A DNA stretch of 64,000 bases from positions 62,001-126,000 of the forward strand of contig NZ_LLZN01000042.1 of NCBI RefSeq assembly GCF_001509795.1, written 5' to 3'. This document shows positions 8,552 through 17,474 of the stretch, piece by piece (position 1 is the first letter of the stretch; each line of letters begins with the position of its first letter). The position numbers and the translations under genes were made by a program. The notes below the pieces were generated by a model. The model was not told where the DNA came from. It saw nothing but the letters and a program-made list of their open reading frames with translations, and did no database searches. This DNA is from Streptomyces sp. NRRL WC-3605. Its GTDB lineage: Bacteria > Actinomycetota > Actinomycetes > Streptomycetales > Streptomycetaceae.

Positions 8552-8776
8552 GCCGCCATTCTCTCGCACCCGTACAGCTCATCATCGTGGTGCCCCCCGC
8601 GGAGGCCGATCGACCGTTCGCGCCACCGGGGATTCCGCGGGCCCGGCAGGGCGGGTCGGCCGGGTGGCGGCGCCCGGAATGCCGGGTGCGCCGGCTCCTG
8701 TGAGGCTTGTCCTGCGAGGACGGGGGTGCTGGCTCGGGGTGCCGCGGACTCTTGGGTGGTGAAGGCAGTGGGAGCG

Positions 8777-9508
8777 ATGGGGGTCATGCGCACGACCGGG
8801 CTGCTGGGTGTGCTCGTCATGGGACTGGTCGCGGGCGGTGGCACCGGCGCGGCCCTCGGCGCCGAGGCCGGGCATCCCGCTCAGGGTCCTACGGCGGGTC
8901 TTCGGGGGTCGCCGTCCCCGGACCCGTCCGCCGGCGAGCCGGAGGGCCCGGGTTCCGGGCGCCCCTCGGCCCCTTCCTCCTCCGGGAAGCCCTCCGCCAC
9001 GCCGTCGCGGCACGCGGAGCACGGCGAGCACCACCGGCCGGGCGGGCGCGAGGAGCCCCGTGACCGGGAGGAGGTGCGGGAGACCTGGCACTCCGGACGG
9101 CACGAGCCGTCGCCCAGCGCCAGCGCCCACGGACCCGCCGCCGGGCGGACCAAGCCCTCCGACGAGCCGTCCCGGGCCGGAAGCCGGCCGGGCGAGGGCC
9201 GTGAGCGGCCGGGACGGCAGAAGGTGCCCCTGGAGGAGTCGGAGGCGGCGGTGCGCCCGGCCGGCGACCGGGACGACACGGCACCGCCGGCCGACGAGGA
9301 GGACACCGCGACCCTGCCGGACGACGAGGCCACCGCCGGCGCCACCGCGCCGCCGTCCGGCCGGGCGGCGGACGACGCGCAGGGCGCCGGCACCCGGGAG
9401 CGGGCGCAGCAGCCCGTCCTGCAGGTCCTGCCCCTCGGCATGGGCCTCGTCCTCGTCGGCCTCGGCCTCGGCCTGACCTTCGTCGGACTGCGCCTGCGCC
9501 GCGGGTAG
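8777..9508 (+). CDS. Secreted, membrane-anchored low-complexity protein of unknown function
   Basis: 243 residues from the ATG at 8777 (a GTG at 8768 and ATG at 8786 are alternatives; no start has an ideal ribosome-binding site). A signal peptide (MRTTGLLGVLVMGLVAGGGTGAALGAEA) is followed by about 180 disordered residues rich in Pro, Ser, Gly, Arg, Glu and Asp, with a basic first half and an acidic second half. A C-terminal hydrophobic helix (LPLGMGLVLVGLGLGLTFVGL) ends with RLRRG. There is no LPXTG or LAXTG box before the helix, so a sortase substrate is not supported. I recognise no family. It ends 7 bases before the convergent oxidoreductase stop. Confidence 0.65.
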   Translation: MGVMRTTGLLGVLVMGLVAGGGTGAALGAEAGHPAQGPTAGLRGSPSPDPSAGEPEGPGSGRPSAPSSSGKPSATPSRHAEHGEHHRPGGREEPRDREEVRETWHSGRHEPSPSASAHGPAAGRTKPSDEPSRAGSRPGEGRERPGRQKVPLEESEAAVRPAGDRDDTAPPADEEDTATLPDDEATAGATAPPSGRAADDAQGAGTRERAQQPVLQVLPLGMGLVLVGLGLGLTFVGLRLRRG

Positions 9509-9515
9509 CCTCCCG

Positions 9516-10496
9516 CTACGGCACGACCAGCAGCACCTTGCCGATGTGACCGCTCTCCTCGACCACCCGGTGCGCCTCGGCGGCGTCGTCCATCGGGATC
9601 TCGCGGTCGACGACCGGACGGACGTGGCCGGCCTTCAGCAGCGGCCACACGTGCTCGCGTACGGCCGCGACGATCGACGCCTTCTCCTCCAGCGGCCGGG
9701 ACCGCAGCGAGGTCGCGGTGATGGCGGCGCGTTTGGCCAGCAGGGCGCCCAGGTTGAGTTCGCCCTTCACCCCGCCCTGCAGCCCGATGATCGCGAGACG
9801 GCCGTTGACGGCGAGGGCCCGGACGTTGCGGTCGAGGTACTTCGCTCCCATGATGTCGAGGATCACGTCGGCCCCGGCACCGCCCGTGGCCCCCTTGATC
9901 TCCTCGACGAAGTCCTGCTCCCGGTAGTCGATCAGGATGTCGGCGCCGAGCTCGGCGCACCGCTCGAGCTTCTCCTTGCTGCCGGCCGTGACCGCGACCC
10001 TCGCGCCGACCGCCTTGGCGAGCTGGATCGCCATGGTGCCGATACCGCTGGACCCGCCGTGCACGAGCAGCGTCTCCCCGGGACGCAGGTGGGCGACCAT
10101 GAAGACGTTCGACCACACCGTGCACACCACCTCGGGCAGCGCCGCCGCCCCGGTCAGGCTCACCCCCTCCGGGACCGGCAGCAGCTGCCCGGCCGGCACG
10201 GCCACCTTCTCGGCGTATCCGCCGCCCGCGAGCAGCGCGCAGACCTCGTCGCCCACGGCCCAGCCGGAGACACCGGGCCCCACCTCGGCGATCCGGCCGG
10301 AGCACTCCAGACCGGGGTACGGGGAGGAGCCGGGCGGCGGGTCGTAGAAGCCCTGCCGTTGCAGCAGGTCGGCCCGGTTGACGGCGCCCGCCGCCACCTC
10401 GACCAGCACTTCGCCCTCGCCCGGCACGGGATCGGGGACCTCGTCCCACACCAGCGCCTCGGGCCCGCCCGGTTCCGCAATCGTGATCGCATGCAT
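9516..10496 (-). CDS. NAD(P)H quinone oxidoreductase, zinc-free medium-chain dehydrogenase family
   Basis: 326 residues. It starts MHAITIAEPGG, has the GroES-like N-terminal domain (NRADLLQRQGFYDPPPG) and a Rossmann domain with the nucleotide-binding loop HGGSSGIGTMAIQLAKAVGARV. This pattern matches the PIG3/QOR branch, which lacks zinc ligands and reduces quinones with NADPH. No Cys/His cluster for structural zinc is visible. The ATG at 10496 is in an ATGCAT palindrome; the ribosome-binding site is weak. Divergent from the ABC transporter genes, with 192 bases between. Physiological substrate unknown. Confidence 0.85.
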   Translation of the reverse strand: MHAITIAEPGGPEALVWDEVPDPVPGEGEVLVEVAAGAVNRADLLQRQGFYDPPPGSSPYPGLECSGRIAEVGPGVSGWAVGDEVCALLAGGGYAEKVAVPAGQLLPVPEGVSLTGAAALPEVVCTVWSNVFMVAHLRPGETLLVHGGSSGIGTMAIQLAKAVGARVAVTAGSKEKLERCAELGADILIDYREQDFVEEIKGATGGAGADVILDIMGAKYLDRNVRALAVNGRLAIIGLQGGVKGELNLGALLAKRAAITATSLRSRPLEEKASIVAAVREHVWPLLKAGHVRPVVDREIPMDDAAEAHRVVEESGHIGKVLLVVP

Positions 10497-10688
10497 GTCA
10501 CGGACGCTACCCCCGGTGCCCGCGTCCACCACCGTCCGCCGTCCCGTGTGCCGCACCCGTCGCGGGAACGTGCCGCGCCCGTCCTCGTGAAAATCCTGTG
10601 CGTCACCGATGAGTTTGCGGGACCGTAAAGGTCTCCCCATGCGTAGCCCAAGACCGTGGAAGGACCCTTCCGGAAGGAACCCGACAGC

Positions 10689-11696
10689 ATGAGCACGCAG
10701 ACGACCGGTCTCGCCATCGAGACCGCGGGCCTGGTGAAGACATTCGGTGAGACACGGGCCGTCGACGGCGTGGACCTCGCGGTTCCGGCCGGAACGGTCT
10801 ACGGCGTCCTCGGACCGAACGGCGCCGGCAAGACGACCACGGTGAAGATGCTCGCCACCCTGCTGCGCCCGGACGGCGGCGAGGCCCATGTCTTCGGGCA
10901 CGACGTGGTGCGCGAGGCCGACGCGGTGCGTGGCCGCGTCAGCCTGACCGGCCAGTACGCCTCGGTCGACGAGGACCTCACCGGCACGGAGAACCTGGTG
11001 CTGCTGGCCCGCCTCCTCGGCCACCGCAAGCCGGCCGCACGCGAGCGCGCGGCACAGCTGCTGGAGGCCTTCGGGCTGACGGACGCGGCGGGCAAGCAGG
11101 TCAAGAACTACTCGGGCGGCATGCGCCGCCGTATCGACATCGCCGCGTCGATCCTCAACACCCCCGACCTGCTCTTCCTCGACGAGCCGACGACCGGTCT
11201 CGACCCGCGCAGCCGCAACCAGGTGTGGGACATCGTCCGCGCGGTCGTCGCGCAGGGCACCACCGTCCTGCTGACCACGCAGTATCTGGACGAGGCGGAC
11301 CAGCTGGCGTCGCGGATCGCCGTGATCGACCAGGGCCGGGTGATCGCGGAGGGCACCAAGGGCGAGCTGAAGGCGTCCGTCGGCGCCGGCACCGTCCATC
11401 TGCGGCTGCGCGACCCGGCACAGCGGCCGGAGGCGGCGCGGATCCTGCGGCTGGCCCTGGACGCCGAGGTGCAGTCCGAGCCCGACCCCGTGGCCCTCAC
11501 CGCCCGCGTCGGCGGCGCCGGGAACGGGCAGGGCGCGGCGGAGCAGGCCGGTCGCGCGCTCGCCGAGCTGGCCCGCGGCGGCATCACCGTCGACAACTTC
11601 TCGCTGGGCCAGCCCAGCCTGGACGAGGTGTTCCTCGCCCTGACCGGACACGACACGCACGAGGCCGAGGGCGGCCAGGACGAGGTGGCGGCATGA
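10689..11696 (+). CDS. ABC transporter ATP-binding protein, DrrA/daunorubicin-resistance type
   Basis: 335 residues. Walker [10 protein letters not shown] (about 42-50), signature [13 protein letters not shown], Walker [14 protein letters not shown], and the H-loop replaced by TTQYLDEAD, a typical DrrA-type feature. The C-terminal extension (about 225-335) is the regulatory region that ends in [15 protein letters not shown]. The start ATG follows GGAAGGA; that site lies in a CCTTCCGGAAGG palindrome (10666-10677) that could hide it in the mRNA. Its stop overlaps the permease start as ATGA. Likely exports a hydrophobic drug or lipid-like compound. Confidence 0.9.
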   Translation: MSTQTTGLAIETAGLVKTFGETRAVDGVDLAVPAGTVYGVLGPNGAGKTTTVKMLATLLRPDGGEAHVFGHDVVREADAVRGRVSLTGQYASVDEDLTGTENLVLLARLLGHRKPAARERAAQLLEAFGLTDAAGKQVKNYSGGMRRRIDIAASILNTPDLLFLDEPTTGLDPRSRNQVWDIVRAVVAQGTTVLLTTQYLDEADQLASRIAVIDQGRVIAEGTKGELKASVGAGTVHLRLRDPAQRPEAARILRLALDAEVQSEPDPVALTARVGGAGNGQGAAEQAGRALAELARGGITVDNFSLGQPSLDEVFLALTGHDTHEAEGGQDEVAA

Positions 11697-12541
11697 GCAC
11701 CGTGACACAGACCGAGGGCAGGGAACTCGCCCCCGTCAGCACCGAATCGCTGGCCGCGCTGCTGATCGCCAAGGACCGGCCACCGCGGCCGAGCGCCTGG
11801 TCGGCGTCGATGACGTTCGGCTGGCGGGCCATCCTGAAGATCAAGCATGTGCCCGAGCAGCTCTTCGACGTCACCGCGTTCCCGATCATGCTGGTGCTGA
11901 TGTACACGTACCTGTTCGGGGGCGCCCTGGCCGGGTCCCCGACGGCGTACATCCAGTTCCTGCTGCCGGGCATCCTGGTGATGTCGGTCGTGATGATCAC
12001 CATGTACACCGGCGTCTCGGTGAACACCGACATCGAGAAGGGCGTCTTCGACCGGTTCCGGACGCTGCCGATCTGGCGTCCGTCCACGATGGTCGGCTAC
12101 CTGCTGGGCGACGCCCTGCGTTACACGATCGCGTCCGTCGTCATGCTCACCGTCGGCATGATCCTCGGCTTCCGCCCGGACGGCGGGGTGGGCGGCGTCG
12201 TCGCGGGCATCGCGCTGCTGGTCGCCTTCTCCTTCGCCTTCTCGTGGATCTGGACGATGTTCGGTCTGATGCTGCGCTCCGAGAAGTCGGTGATGGGCGT
12301 CAGCATGATGGTGATCTTCCCGCTGACCTTCCTGTCCAACGTCTTCGTCGACCCGAAGACCATGCCGGGCTGGCTCCAGGCGTTCGTCAACAACAGCCCG
12401 ATCACGCATCTGGCCACGGCGGTGCGCGGACTGATGGCGGGCGACTGGCCGGCGGCCGACATCGCCTGGTCGCTCGGCTGGACGTGCCTGTTCGTGCTGG
12501 TCTTCGGGCCGATCACGATGCGGCTGTACAACCGCAAGTAG
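11693..12541 (+). CDS. ABC-2 type permease, DrrB-like
   Basis: 282 residues, six predicted transmembrane helices starting at about residue 60 ([20 protein letters not shown]) and ending with the conserved ABC-2 segment ([12 protein letters not shown] ... [18 protein letters not shown]). The N-terminal 50 residues are cytoplasmic and Pro/Ala-rich. ATGA overlap with the ATP-binding gene shows they are one transport unit. It forms the membrane channel of the exporter; the compound is unknown. The stop is 14 bases from the convergent channel gene and no hairpin is obvious between them. Confidence 0.88.
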   Translation: MSTVTQTEGRELAPVSTESLAALLIAKDRPPRPSAWSASMTFGWRAILKIKHVPEQLFDVTAFPIMLVLMYTYLFGGALAGSPTAYIQFLLPGILVMSVVMITMYTGVSVNTDIEKGVFDRFRTLPIWRPSTMVGYLLGDALRYTIASVVMLTVGMILGFRPDGGVGGVVAGIALLVAFSFAFSWIWTMFGLMLRSEKSVMGVSMMVIFPLTFLSNVFVDPKTMPGWLQAFVNNSPITHLATAVRGLMAGDWPAADIAWSLGWTCLFVLVFGPITMRLYNRK

Positions 12542-12555
12542 AACCGGGCGGGGCG

Positions 12556-13653
12556 TCAGTCCTGGGGCAGCGGCCGGGCGTCGGGCGCCACGTGTGCGCC
12601 CGGCGTCATCCGCACGATGGTGATGAGCCGGTCCGTCAGCTCCAGGGTGCCGACGTCCGGGTCGTCGTAGCCGAGCACCCGGTGCCCGCGAAGGACACTG
12701 ATCACCAGGTCGTCCAGCTCCCTGGGTTTCTTGCCCACCTCGGCCTTTATGACCGGCCGTTCGACGATGTCGAGCCCGGTGCCCTGGTGGATCAGGTCCT
12801 CCAGCACCATGCCGGCGGCGGGACTGAGCACGGACAGGCCGAGCAGCCGTCCGGCCGCGCTGGCGCTGGTGATGACGGCGTCCGCCCCGGACTGCTTCAG
12901 CAGCGGCGCGTTCTCCTCCTCGCGGACCGCGGCCACGATCTTCGCGCCCCGGTTGAGCTGGCGGGCCGTGAGGGTCACCAGCACGGCCGTGTCGTCGCGC
13001 TGGGTCGCGATGATGATCTTCCGCGCCTTGTGCACCTCGGCCCGCTTCAGGACCTCGCTGCGCGTCGCGTCCCCGGTCACACCGGCGTAGCCCTCGGCGA
13101 CGGCCGCCTCGATCACCTTGGAGCTGGGGTCGACCACGACGACCTGGTTCTTGCTCAGCCCGGTCGCGCAGACGGTCTGGATCGCCGAGCGGCCCTTGGT
13201 GCCGAAGCCGACGACGACGGTGTGGTCACGCAAGGTGGACCTCCAGCGGTTCAGGCGCCATTCCTCGCGGGTCCGTTCGGTCAGGACCTCGAGCGTGGTG
13301 CCGACCAGGATGATCAGGAACAGCACCCGCATGGGCGTGATGACGAAGATATTGGTGAACCGGGCGGCGTCACTGACCGGGGTGATGTCCCCGTACCCGG
13401 TGGTCGACAGCGTGACGGTCGAGTAGTAGAAGGCGTCGAGGAGGTCGACCGAGCCGTCGGAGCTGTCGTTGTAGCCCCCGTGGTCGGCGTAGACGATCAG
13501 CGCCGTGAGCACGAGCAGGGCGAGGGCCAGCGACACCCGCTTGGCGACCTGCCGGAAGGGGTGCTCCACGATCTTCTTCGGGAGCGTGACCCGATAGGTC
13601 GCGATCCGCTCGTCCGCCTGACGGGCGATCGCGTCCTGACCCGGAAGTTTCAC
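12556..13653 (-). CDS. Potassium channel with RCK (TrkA-N) domain
   Basis: 365 residues. Two transmembrane helices flank a pore loop with the selectivity filter TTGYGDITPV (about 90-99). The rest is a cytoplasmic Rossmann/RCK domain (HTVVVGFGTKGRSAIQTV ... VVVDPSSKVIEAA) that binds nucleotides or ions to gate the channel, followed by a TrkA-C-like end. The GTG at 13653 overlaps the moeA stop as GTGA and has GAGGTG 8 bases upstream. Last gene of a three-gene leftward operon. A perfect parS palindrome lies exactly on the start. Confidence 0.85.
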   Translation of the reverse strand: MKLPGQDAIARQADERIATYRVTLPKKIVEHPFRQVAKRVSLALALLVLTALIVYADHGGYNDSSDGSVDLLDAFYYSTVTLSTTGYGDITPVSDAARFTNIFVITPMRVLFLIILVGTTLEVLTERTREEWRLNRWRSTLRDHTVVVGFGTKGRSAIQTVCATGLSKNQVVVVDPSSKVIEAAVAEGYAGVTGDATRSEVLKRAEVHKARKIIIATQRDDTAVLVTLTARQLNRGAKIVAAVREEENAPLLKQSGADAVITSASAAGRLLGLSVLSPAAGMVLEDLIHQGTGLDIVERPVIKAEVGKKPRELDDLVISVLRGHRVLGYDDPDVGTLELTDRLITIVRMTPGAHVAPDARPLPQD

Positions 13654-13660
13654 GTGAAAC
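13647..13660. promoter_or_regulatory. parS site (ParB-binding palindrome), copy 1
   Basis: GTTTCACGTGAAAC, a perfect 14-bp palindrome identical to the known streptomycete/Bacillus parS core. It spans the moeA stop and the channel start, so both genes encode it. Streptomyces chromosomes carry many parS copies around oriC, where ParB loads for segregation. Confidence 0.85.
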
Positions 13661-15032
13661 ACACCTCGATACCGGCGGCCGCCCAGGGCAGATCCAGCAG
13701 TGCGGTCTCCTGACCGGCCCGGGCACCGCCGGGCGGTACGACGGCCAGGGCGTCGGCCGCCGCCATGCCCCGCAGCATGGCCGGACCGTGGTAGCGCAGC
13801 GGCTCGGCGTGGTCGCCGCGCAGGACGACCGGCACCAGCCGGGTGTCCCGCGGATGCCCGTGCACGGCCTCCTTCAGCGGAAGCGTGTAGGACTCCGGCG
13901 CGGGACGTGCCGCGAGCGTCCGCAGCAGCGGCTCGGCGAGCGTGAGCAGCCCCGACACGGCGGCCAGGGGGTTGCCGGGCAGGCCGACGAGGTGCTGGTC
14001 CTCCTTGAGGCGGGCCAGCAGCATGGGGTGGCCGGGGCGCACCTTGACGCCGTCCACCAGCAGATCGGCGCCCATGCGCTCCAGCGTGGGATGGACGTGG
14101 TCGACGGGGCCGGCGGCGGTGCCGCCCGTGGTGACGACGAGATCGGCGCGGGAGGCGGTGAGCGCCTTCTGCAGGGCCTTGGCGGAGTCTCCGAGCCGGC
14201 GCACGGCGAGGATCTCGGCCCCGAGGGCACGCAGCCACGGCGGCAGCATCGGCCCGAGGGCGTCACGGATCAGCCCGTCGTGGGGGAGTCCCTCGGTGAG
14301 CAACTCGTCGCCGAGGACGAGGACTTCCACCCGGGGGCGGGGTACGGCCGTGAGCGTGTCGTACCCGGCTGCCGCGGCCAGGCCGAGCACGGCCGGCGTC
14401 ACGATGGTGCCGGTCGCGAGGAGATGGTCGCCGGTACGGCACTCCTGGCCGCGCGGGCGGATGTCCTGGCCGGGCTCGATGTCCCGTCCGGCGTGCAGCC
14501 GGCCCTTGGCGTCGATGGTGCCGTGCTCCGAGCGCAGCACGGCGGTGGTGTCCGGGGGGATACGGGCGCCGGTCGCGATCCGCACGGCCTCCCCGTCGGT
14601 CAGTGCGTCGGCCTCGGCGTGCCCGGCGAGGACACCCTCCTCGCGCACCGCCCAGGGGCCGGGCCCGGCGATCGCCCAGCCGTCCATCGCGGAGGTGTCG
14701 AAAGAGGGCAGGTCGGTCAGCGCGCTGAGCGGGGCGGCCAGGGTGAGGCCGAGAGCGGCGTCCAGCGGCACCGAGACGGGGGCGCGGCGTGCGGCCTTCA
14801 CCGCCGCGCGGGCCGCCCGTGCGGCGACCTCGCGGGCGTCGGGCCAGGGCGTGGCCCGGTGGTGGCCGTCCTCCCCGGTCCGCCCGGAGCCGTGGGGGCG
14901 CGGGGTGGGGGCGGGGGCGGGCACGGAGTCGCCGTGCCCGGACGGGCCGTGGCCTTCGTTCACGAGGGCGAGCACCTCCTCGATGTCGAGGTCCTCGGCG
15001 TCCTGGCCCGCACGCGTACCGCCGGCGGTCAT
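13650..15032 (-). CDS. moeA: Molybdopterin molybdenumtransferase MoeA
   Basis: 460 residues. MoeA inserts molybdate into adenylated molybdopterin. Visible hallmarks are LPSFDTSAMDGWAI (domain with the catalytic region), IATGARIPPDTTAVL, the MoCF-binding-domain stretch VLGDELLTEG, TTGGTAAGPVDHVHPTLERMG and VGLPGNPLAAVSGL. The N-terminal 70 residues are a divergent, Gly/His/Pro-rich extension. The ATG at 15032 overlaps the upstream stop (ATGA). Context with a MobA-like protein supports a cofactor role, but no molybdoenzyme is encoded here. Confidence 0.85.
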   Translation of the reverse strand: MTAGGTRAGQDAEDLDIEEVLALVNEGHGPSGHGDSVPAPAPTPRPHGSGRTGEDGHHRATPWPDAREVAARAARAAVKAARRAPVSVPLDAALGLTLAAPLSALTDLPSFDTSAMDGWAIAGPGPWAVREEGVLAGHAEADALTDGEAVRIATGARIPPDTTAVLRSEHGTIDAKGRLHAGRDIEPGQDIRPRGQECRTGDHLLATGTIVTPAVLGLAAAAGYDTLTAVPRPRVEVLVLGDELLTEGLPHDGLIRDALGPMLPPWLRALGAEILAVRRLGDSAKALQKALTASRADLVVTTGGTAAGPVDHVHPTLERMGADLLVDGVKVRPGHPMLLARLKEDQHLVGLPGNPLAAVSGLLTLAEPLLRTLAARPAPESYTLPLKEAVHGHPRDTRLVPVVLRGDHAEPLRYHGPAMLRGMAAADALAVVPPGGARAGQETALLDLPWAAAGIEVCFT

Positions 15033-16003
15033 CCGGCGTCCGGGCGGGCGTCGGGGGCGGCGTCGGCCTTGGGGGTGGCCTCGGTGGCGGCGTCGGCCTT
15101 GGTGGCGTCGGGCGCCGCGTCGGCCTTGGCGGCGGTGGCCTCGTCCGCCCAGCGCTGGGCTAGGGCGGCGGCCTTGCGGGACGCCTCGGCGACGGCCTCG
15201 GGGCCTCCCTGGGCCCGGCCCGCCGCATAGCCGACGAGGAAGGTGGTCAGGGGTGCCGCGGGCCGCGCGACGCCGTGCGCCGCGTCCCGGGCGAGGTCCA
15301 GCAGGACCTTGATGTCGACGTCGAGGTCGATGCCCAGTTCGTCCTTGGCTGCGGAGATCCATTCATCCAACACGTGCCCATGCTCCCTGATGCGTGCCCT
15401 GGCGGTGGCGATGTCGTCCCAGGTGTCGCAGTCGAAGGACGCGACGGGGTCGGGGACGCGGGTGAGGTCGAGGGCGCCGGTCAGCCGGCGCAGGGGGAGC
15501 CCGGTCAGCGCGCCGTGCTCCCTGGCGAGCGCGGCCAGTTCACGGTGCAGGGCCGGGGCGCGGTAGGCGGCGACGAGCGGCTGGTCACGGCCGTCGGCGT
15601 CGGTGAGCAGCGCACCGGCCGTGTCCGGGTCGCCGCTCAGGACGGCCCGCAGGGTGCGCACCGTGTCCCCGTGGAGGAACGGCAGATCGGCGGAGAGGAC
15701 GACGACCACGTCGGCGGTGGTGTGCCGGAGCCCGGCGTCCAGGGCGGCGAGCGGGCCGCCGCCGGGCGGGTCCTCCCGCGCCCAGCGCACCGGACGGGCG
15801 GTGGGCCGCGGGGCCGCGACGACGACGGTCTGCCGCGCGTCGGCGCAGGCGCCGAGGACCCGGTCGAGCAGGGCCCGGCCGCCCACGCGCACCGCCGGTT
15901 TGTCCACGCCGCCCAGCCGCCGCGCCCCGCCGCCGGCGAGCACGACGGCGTCGTACGCGGCGGGGGGAGCGCCCGGCGGGGGCGTGGGTTCGTACGCGGT
16001 CAC
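15029..16003 (-). CDS. MobA-like nucleotidyltransferase fused to DUF6457-type domain
   Basis: 324 residues. The N-terminal half (about 18-205) is a MobA-type fold: LAGGGARRLGGVDKPAV binds GTP, and SADLPFL is the metal-binding Asp region. The usual MobA role is adding GMP to molybdopterin, which fits its pairing with moeA. The second half (VLDEWISAAKDELGIDLDVDIKVLLDLARDAAHGV) matches the small helical DUF6457 domain, a fusion seen in actinobacteria. An Ala/Asp/Lys-rich tail ends the protein. GTG start at 16003 with a poor ribosome-binding site, so the start is uncertain. Confidence 0.75.
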   Translation of the reverse strand: MTAYEPTPPPGAPPAAYDAVVLAGGGARRLGGVDKPAVRVGGRALLDRVLGACADARQTVVVAAPRPTARPVRWAREDPPGGGPLAALDAGLRHTTADVVVVLSADLPFLHGDTVRTLRAVLSGDPDTAGALLTDADGRDQPLVAAYRAPALHRELAALAREHGALTGLPLRRLTGALDLTRVPDPVASFDCDTWDDIATARARIREHGHVLDEWISAAKDELGIDLDVDIKVLLDLARDAAHGVARPAAPLTTFLVGYAAGRAQGGPEAVAEASRKAAALAQRWADEATAAKADAAPDATKADAATEATPKADAAPDARPDAG

Positions 16004-16052
16004 CCCCCGAGTATGCGTGTCCCCGCGATCACAGGGAACGCACGCGGGGCGG

Positions 16053-16066
16053 CCCGTCGCGACGGG
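16053..16066 (-). terminator. Possible weak hairpin after second E2 gene
   Basis: CCCGTCGCGACGGG is a perfect palindrome 5 bases past the E2 stop on the leftward strand. It may slow or end transcription before the mobA-like gene, or only reflect high GC. Confidence 0.3.
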
Positions 16067-16070
16067 TGCG

Positions 16071-17474
16071 TCACAGGGTGCGCAGCAGCACCGCCGGGTT
16101 CTCGACGCAGTCCGCCACGTGACGCAGGAAGCCGCCCGCCGTACCGCCGTCGCAGACCCGGTGGTCGAAGGTCAGCGAGAGCTCGACGACCTGGCGCACC
16201 GCCAGCTCCCCTTCGTGCACCCAGGGCTTGGGGATGATGCGGCCGACGCCGAGCATCGCGGCTTCCGGGTGGTTGATGATCGGGGTGGAGCCGTCGACGC
16301 CGAACACGCCGTAGTTGTTCAGCGTGAACGTGCCACCCGTCAGGTCGGCCGGGGTCAGGGTGCCCGCCCGGGCGGCCTCGGTCAGCCGGGCGAACTCGGC
16401 GGTCAGCGACTCCGCGTCCCGCGCGTGGGCGTCCCGGACGACCGGGACGACGAGACCCCGCTCGGTCTGCGCGGCGAAGCCCAGGTTCACGTGCTCCAGC
16501 TGGACGACCTCCCTGGCCTCCATGTCGACCATGGAGTTCAGCTCGGGGAACCGGGCGAGGGCAGCCGTGCAGATCCGGGCCAGCAGCGCGAGCAGGGAGA
16601 TCTTCGGCCCGCCCACGGCGTTCATCGCCGCGCGCGCCCGCATGAGTTCCGTCGCGTCCGCGTCCACCCAGCAGGTCGCGTCCGGGATCTCGCGCCGGCT
16701 GCGGGACAGCTTGTCGGCGACGGCGCCGCGCACGCCCTTGAGGGGGACACGGACACCGGCGGCGGGCGCGGAGGAACGGACGGGGGTCTGCGCGGGCGTT
16801 GACGCCTCGCGGGGTGCGGGGGCGGCGGGCTGCGCGGTACGTCCGGACCCGGCGGCCCGCAGGGCGTACTCGACGTCGGCCCGCAGGATGAGCCCGTCGG
16901 GTCCGGAGCCGTGGAGCTCACGCAGGTCCAGGCCGTTCTCCCGGGCGAGGCGGCGGACGAGGGGGGAGATCACGGGCACGGGTCCGTCGTGGCGGACCGG
17001 CTCGGAGGCCGCCGGGGTGTCCGTGCCGTGGCCGGCGGCGGTGCCGACGGGCCGCGCCACGCGCTCGGCGGACGGGGCGTCTGCGCGCGGGGCGCCGTTC
17101 GCCGCGCTGTCCCGGGCCGGCGCCGCCGGGGTGGCCGGCCGCACGCGGCGGCGGCGTGCGGGTGCCTCGGAGGTGCCGTAGCCCACGAGCACGTTGCCCG
17201 AGCCCTCTGACTCCTCGCCGGAGGCCGGCGCGCCGACGGCGACCGTCAGCAGCGGGGCGCCGACCGGCAGTTCGGTGCCCTCCTCGCCGAAGCGGGCGGT
17301 GACGACACCGCCGTAGGGGCAGGGCACCTCGACCATCGCCTTGGCCGTCTCGACCTCGACGACCGGCTGGTCGATCGCGACGACGTCGCCGACCTGGACC
17401 AGCCAGCGCACGATCTCCGCCTCGGTGAGCCCCTCCCCGAGGTCGGGGAGCTTGAACTCCAGCACCTGTGCCAT
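16071..17474 (-). CDS. bkdC: Branched-chain 2-oxoacid dehydrogenase E2, dihydrolipoamide acyltransferase (second copy)
   Basis: 467 residues. Lipoyl domain at the N-terminus with ETAKA (Lys45). A long Ala/Pro/Arg-rich linker contains the subunit-binding domain (about 180-215, VRRLARENGLDLRELHGSGPDG). The acyltransferase domain has NNYGVFGVDGSTPIINHPEAA and the active-site DHRVCDGG. The TGATG stop/start overlap with E1beta couples translation. Same architecture as the first E2 with a clearly different sequence, so the two are old paralogs rather than a recent duplication. Confidence 0.88.
   Translation of the reverse strand: MAQVLEFKLPDLGEGLTEAEIVRWLVQVGDVVAIDQPVVEVETAKAMVEVPCPYGGVVTARFGEEGTELPVGAPLLTVAVGAPASGEESEGSGNVLVGYGTSEAPARRRRVRPATPAAPARDSAANGAPRADAPSAERVARPVGTAAGHGTDTPAASEPVRHDGPVPVISPLVRRLARENGLDLRELHGSGPDGLILRADVEYALRAAGSGRTAQPAAPAPREASTPAQTPVRSSAPAAGVRVPLKGVRGAVADKLSRSRREIPDATCWVDADATELMRARAAMNAVGGPKISLLALLARICTAALARFPELNSMVDMEAREVVQLEHVNLGFAAQTERGLVVPVVRDAHARDAESLTAEFARLTEAARAGTLTPADLTGGTFTLNNYGVFGVDGSTPIINHPEAAMLGVGRIIPKPWVHEGELAVRQVVELSLTFDHRVCDGGTAGGFLRHVADCVENPAVLLRTL

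Noticed and set aside
8777..9508. Exported protein as a sortase substrate
   Set aside because: No LPXTG or LAXTG motif before the C-terminal helix.
12589..12594. CACGTG as a parS core
   Set aside because: Flanking bases GCC/TGC do not fit.
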